Origin: an uncultured Lachnospiraceae bacterium
GTDB taxonomy: Bacteria > Bacillota > Clostridia > Lachnospirales > Lachnospiraceae
DNA: 7,296 nt
Assembly (NCBI GenBank): GCA_900313745.1
Contig: OMSM01000447.1
Span: forward strand, 1 to 7,296
Direction of reading: 5' to 3'
Shown here: piece after piece, positions 5,219-7,296 of the stretch
Numbering within the stretch: position 1 is the first letter of the stretch
Layout: each line of letters opens with the position of its first letter
Notes under the pieces: model-generated
Seen by the model: only the letters and a program-made list of their open reading frames with translations
Told to the model about the DNA's origin: nothing
Database searches by the model: none
Position numbers and translations under genes: made by a program

Positions 5219-5857
5219 TCAGTTGTCCGAGAATTCCACCGTGCCGTCCGAATAGGTGATTTTCCAGTACCCCGTATCCTGTCCGCAGTCCTCGATGTAG
5301 ACCTTCTCCACCACTGTGCGCTCCGCGCTCTGGGCTGCGGCCTCTGCGGCGGCCTGGGCTGCTGCCGCTGCCTCGGCCTGAGCCTGGGCAAGGGCTGCCG
5401 CCTGCGCATCTGCTTCCGCCGCTGCCTGCGCCGCTGTGGTCTGTGCTTCCAGCTGCTCCAGGTACTGGGCCTCCAGCTGGGCCTGAACCAGCGCTGCTTC
5501 TTCCTCGGTCAGGCCCTCAAACAGAGAAGGATCCGTCACGATAACCGGCTCTTCCGCTGCGGCAGAGGCCGGGGCCGGAGCTGCTGCAGGTGCTGCCGGA
5601 GCCGGAGCTTTGGCCGGAGCTGCCTGGGCTGCGCTGTTCTCTTCCTCCCCGCTGCCCGCTTCCGTTTCCCCGTCCGTGCTGTTCTCCGCCTCTTCTTCGT
5701 CCGCGTCCTCTGCTTCCTCTGCCTCTTCTTCCTCTTCCGAGGCAGCGCCGGCTTCCTCCGCGGCGGCGGCAGGTGCTGCCGGAGGAACGGCATAATACTC
5801 ACAACCGGTAATCGCAATCATCAATCCTGTAAGGAGCAGGGCAATTCTTACTTTCAT
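5219..5857 (-). CDS. Ala/Glu-rich lipoprotein with helical stalk and C-terminal YSDxTVE module
   Basis: The predicted lipoprotein has 212 residues. Its signal peptide (MKVRIALLLTGLMIAITGC) ends in the lipobox ITGC with Cys19 as lipidation site, the same position as in the next lipoprotein. After an Ala/Pro start comes a very acidic block (about 41-73, with EEEEEAEEAE), an Ala/Pro spacer (77-104), and an Ala/Gln/Glu-rich segment (about 116-178) that should form one long helix or coiled coil. The end (179-212) is ERTVVEKVYIEDCGQDTGYW then KITYSDGTVEFSDN, matching the pattern ERT[LV]V...YSD.TVE of its neighbour. Cys191 sits in this module. The ATG overlaps the stop of the upstream AlgX-like gene (ATGA), indicating coupled translation. 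The design suggests a small outer module held away from the membrane by a stalk. Function is unknown. Confidence 0.85.
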   Translation of the reverse strand: MKVRIALLLTGLMIAITGCEYYAVPPAAPAAAAEEAGAASEEEEEAEEAEDADEEEAENSTDGETEAGSGEEENSAAQAAPAKAPAPAAPAAAPAPASAAAEEPVIVTDPSLFEGLTEEEAALVQAQLEAQYLEQLEAQTTAAQAAAEADAQAAALAQAQAEAAAAAQAAAEAAAQSAERTVVEKVYIEDCGQDTGYWKITYSDGTVEFSDN

Positions 5858-7269
5858 TCGCTTATGTCCCCATATTCCGCATACTCTTTCCAGTCCCCGC
5901 CGCTCCGGGCATAAACTCTTGCTTCCCCAATGTCCCCGGAGATGCTGAGGTCGGAAATGTACGCTGTATATCCGAAATCGTTATTGTCTATAGTAACACA
6001 AAACGCTTCATATAATATGGTTTTTTCGGCATCCCGGACCAGGCAGAGAATCGGGGTGTCCATGTCCGGCACCGCCTGCTCCTGATTCAGGGTTCCCTTA
6101 ATGACATGGTACCCCGGAACAGTCTCCACCTCAGGCAGAGCCGCTTCCGCATTCCTTCCCGAAGGCACTTCCCCCAGTACCGCGGGATCCCTTACCGGCG
6201 CACTCATCACCGGTGAGATCTCCGCAAGTGTAGGAAGATGCCGCTCCACCTTCTCGACGATCAGCACATCCGCCCCGGTAGTCACCAGCTCCGTCATGGT
6301 ATAGGGAACTACCCGGGAAAATACCGCCTCCTCAAAGTGCTCCGCAAGGTACGGAAGGAGCGAGTTGCCGAAGGAGTCCCGGTACATCAGAAGTTTTGCC
6401 TTCCCGGAAGCATTAGCGGTGCGGATATAATTCTCCTCCGGCGAGACCGTGTCCGTGAGGTACTCCCACGAGGGCTCCAGATAATGCAGCCTGGTTTCCG
6501 GCTCGCTCCCCGCGGGATAAAGCATCTTCGCAAGATCCCCGATATAATCCCTGGTCTCCGCCGGAATCACGTCCGCGTAATCCTCATGCGCGATCCCCAG
6601 CGCATCCAGCATGGCGTTGTAAACAAGCACCGCGCCCTTTTCATTCCAGTGGGAATCCCTCGCGTAGTAGAGGACTTCATCCTGCTCCGCAAAAAGCCGG
6701 AACAGATCCAGGCTGTGAACCCCCTCTTTCTCCAGAAAGGCGGCAAAACGCTCCGCGTCGCTCTTTTCATTCTCTCTCGTTTGATACCTGGCCGGCATGT
6801 GCTCCGGGTAGAGAGAGTTTTTGTTGGGGGCCGCGGCGAACAGGAATTTCTTTCCCAGAAGCTCCGTATAGTCCTGCATCAGCTTCAGGTTGTGCGCCGC
6901 ATTGAACAGGGCCCGGTCGCTCAAAGCTCCGGTATGCTGGTAATCATCCAGCGTCGCCTCATAATAAAGCCAGCCATCCGTTCCCGTGATTACGCTCTCC
7001 TTTGAGGAGACGCCGAAGAGGGTCTCCTTCAGCCAGGCGTCCGCGGTGATCATCTCCGCGCGCAGAAACAGCCTGTCCTCTATATAGTCTCCGAGCTTCT
7101 TTGCGTAATCCGTGTCAAAACTTCCGTCGCCCCGGACAAGGACCGGCCTGCCGGCGGGCGCCGAGTTTCCGAGCGTCTCCGTCGTGGGGCGCACGAACAT
7201 CCCGATGAACGGCAGCGCGCACACCAGAAGGAAGAGAGCGGTGAAGATTTTTGCACCAGTGAATTTCAC
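5854..7269 (-). CDS. Membrane-anchored AlgX/AlgJ-like (DHHW-type) SGNH protein, probable glycan O-acetylation
   Basis: The protein has 471 residues. An N-terminal hydrophobic segment (about 7-26) is a signal anchor, placing the rest outside. The region DYIEDRLFLRAEM (61-73) followed by TGTDGWLYY (96-103) is the usual opening of the AlgX/AlgJ/DHHW family. The catalytic Asp-x-His is seen in ARDSHWNEKGA (D205, H207) and the nucleophile in YRDSFGNSLLPYL (S299); the spacing of 94 residues between Asp and Ser resembles AlgX and AlgJ. The usual GDSF has Arg in place of Gly. After about residue 385 comes a beta-rich tail (VIKGTLNQEQAV ... EARVYARSGGDWKEY) that may be an accessory or sugar-binding domain. 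Relatives transfer acetyl groups to extracellular polysaccharides together with an MBOAT membrane protein. The start is GTG at 7269, with GGGGG as a poor ribosome site, in keeping with coupling to an upstream gene. The exact glycan is unknown. Confidence 0.85.
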   Translation of the reverse strand: MKFTGAKIFTALFLLVCALPFIGMFVRPTTETLGNSAPAGRPVLVRGDGSFDTDYAKKLGDYIEDRLFLRAEMITADAWLKETLFGVSSKESVITGTDGWLYYEATLDDYQHTGALSDRALFNAAHNLKLMQDYTELLGKKFLFAAAPNKNSLYPEHMPARYQTRENEKSDAERFAAFLEKEGVHSLDLFRLFAEQDEVLYYARDSHWNEKGAVLVYNAMLDALGIAHEDYADVIPAETRDYIGDLAKMLYPAGSEPETRLHYLEPSWEYLTDTVSPEENYIRTANASGKAKLLMYRDSFGNSLLPYLAEHFEEAVFSRVVPYTMTELVTTGADVLIVEKVERHLPTLAEISPVMSAPVRDPAVLGEVPSGRNAEAALPEVETVPGYHVIKGTLNQEQAVPDMDTPILCLVRDAEKTILYEAFCVTIDNNDFGYTAYISDLSISGDIGEARVYARSGGDWKEYAEYGDISE

Positions 7270-7281
7270 GATAACCCCCGG

Positions 7282-7296
7282 TCAGAAACGGAAATA
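7282..7296 (-). CDS. Possible 3' end of an upstream gene, maybe an MBOAT acyltransferase (partial)
   Basis: On the minus strand the last bases read TAT TTC CGT TTC TGA, that is YFRF and stop, 12 bases before the AlgX-like GTG start. MBOAT (AlgI/DltB-like) proteins commonly precede AlgX/AlgJ-like genes and often end in an aromatic/basic tail of this kind. Only four codons are visible, so both the existence and identity of the gene rest on context. Confidence 0.35.
   Translation of the reverse strand, partial: YFRF

Noticed and set aside
5111..5914. Plus-strand frame of 267 codons opposite the lipoprotein gene
   Set aside because: The Cys/Arg/Leu-rich composition is the mirror of Ala/Glu/Gln-rich codons on the minus strand; there is no domain or plausible start, and the minus frame has a clear signal peptide and lipobox.

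Overview
The window carries two gene clusters. Every supported gene is on the minus strand, so transcription runs from right to left. The GC-rich, Gram-positive-style gene content suggests a Firmicute of class Clostridia, probably Lachnospiraceae-like. The evidence is an XRE-cupin regulator next to potA-potB, a PotC domain fused to PotD, Gram-positive-type lipoproteins and a DHHW/AlgX-like protein. The taxon is inferred from gene style only.

Right cluster (7296 to 4345). The window appears to open with the last codons of an upstream gene, possibly an MBOAT acyltransferase. Next comes a membrane-anchored AlgX/AlgJ-like SGNH protein (7269-5854, GTG start) with a visible Asp-x-His...Ser catalytic set. 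Its stop overlaps the start of a lipoprotein gene (5857-5219), and a second lipoprotein gene follows (5150-4440, GTG start). The two lipoproteins share the same plan: a lipobox with Cys at residue 19, a long Glu/Ala/Pro-rich stalk, and a related C-terminal module of about 30 residues. The cluster ends in a strong hairpin terminator (4387-4345). The likely theme is O-acylation or modification of an extracellular glycan, with two unassigned lipoprotein partners.

Middle (4344 to 3767). There is no credible gene here. It holds three near-identical 85-bp tandem repeats (4032-4285) that can each fold into hairpins, a G-rich patch with three GGATATT copies, a good minus-strand promoter (3935-3908), and three alternating half-sites spaced exactly 11 bp apart just downstream of the promoter (3897-3870). 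The half-sites look like an autoregulatory operator.

Left cluster (3766 to 1). An XRE-cupin regulator is followed by a 187-bp gap and then potA, potB and a potC-potD fusion, which runs off the left edge. Together these encode a polyamine (spermidine/putrescine) ABC importer: PotA is the ATPase, PotB and the PotC domain are the permease pair, and the PotD domain is the substrate receptor tethered by an extra membrane helix. The gap before potA contains five tandem 20-bp repeats in exact register and a separate 8-bp-arm palindrome. No clear second promoter is visible there, so the regulator and transporter may be cotranscribed from the promoter at about 3908-3935.
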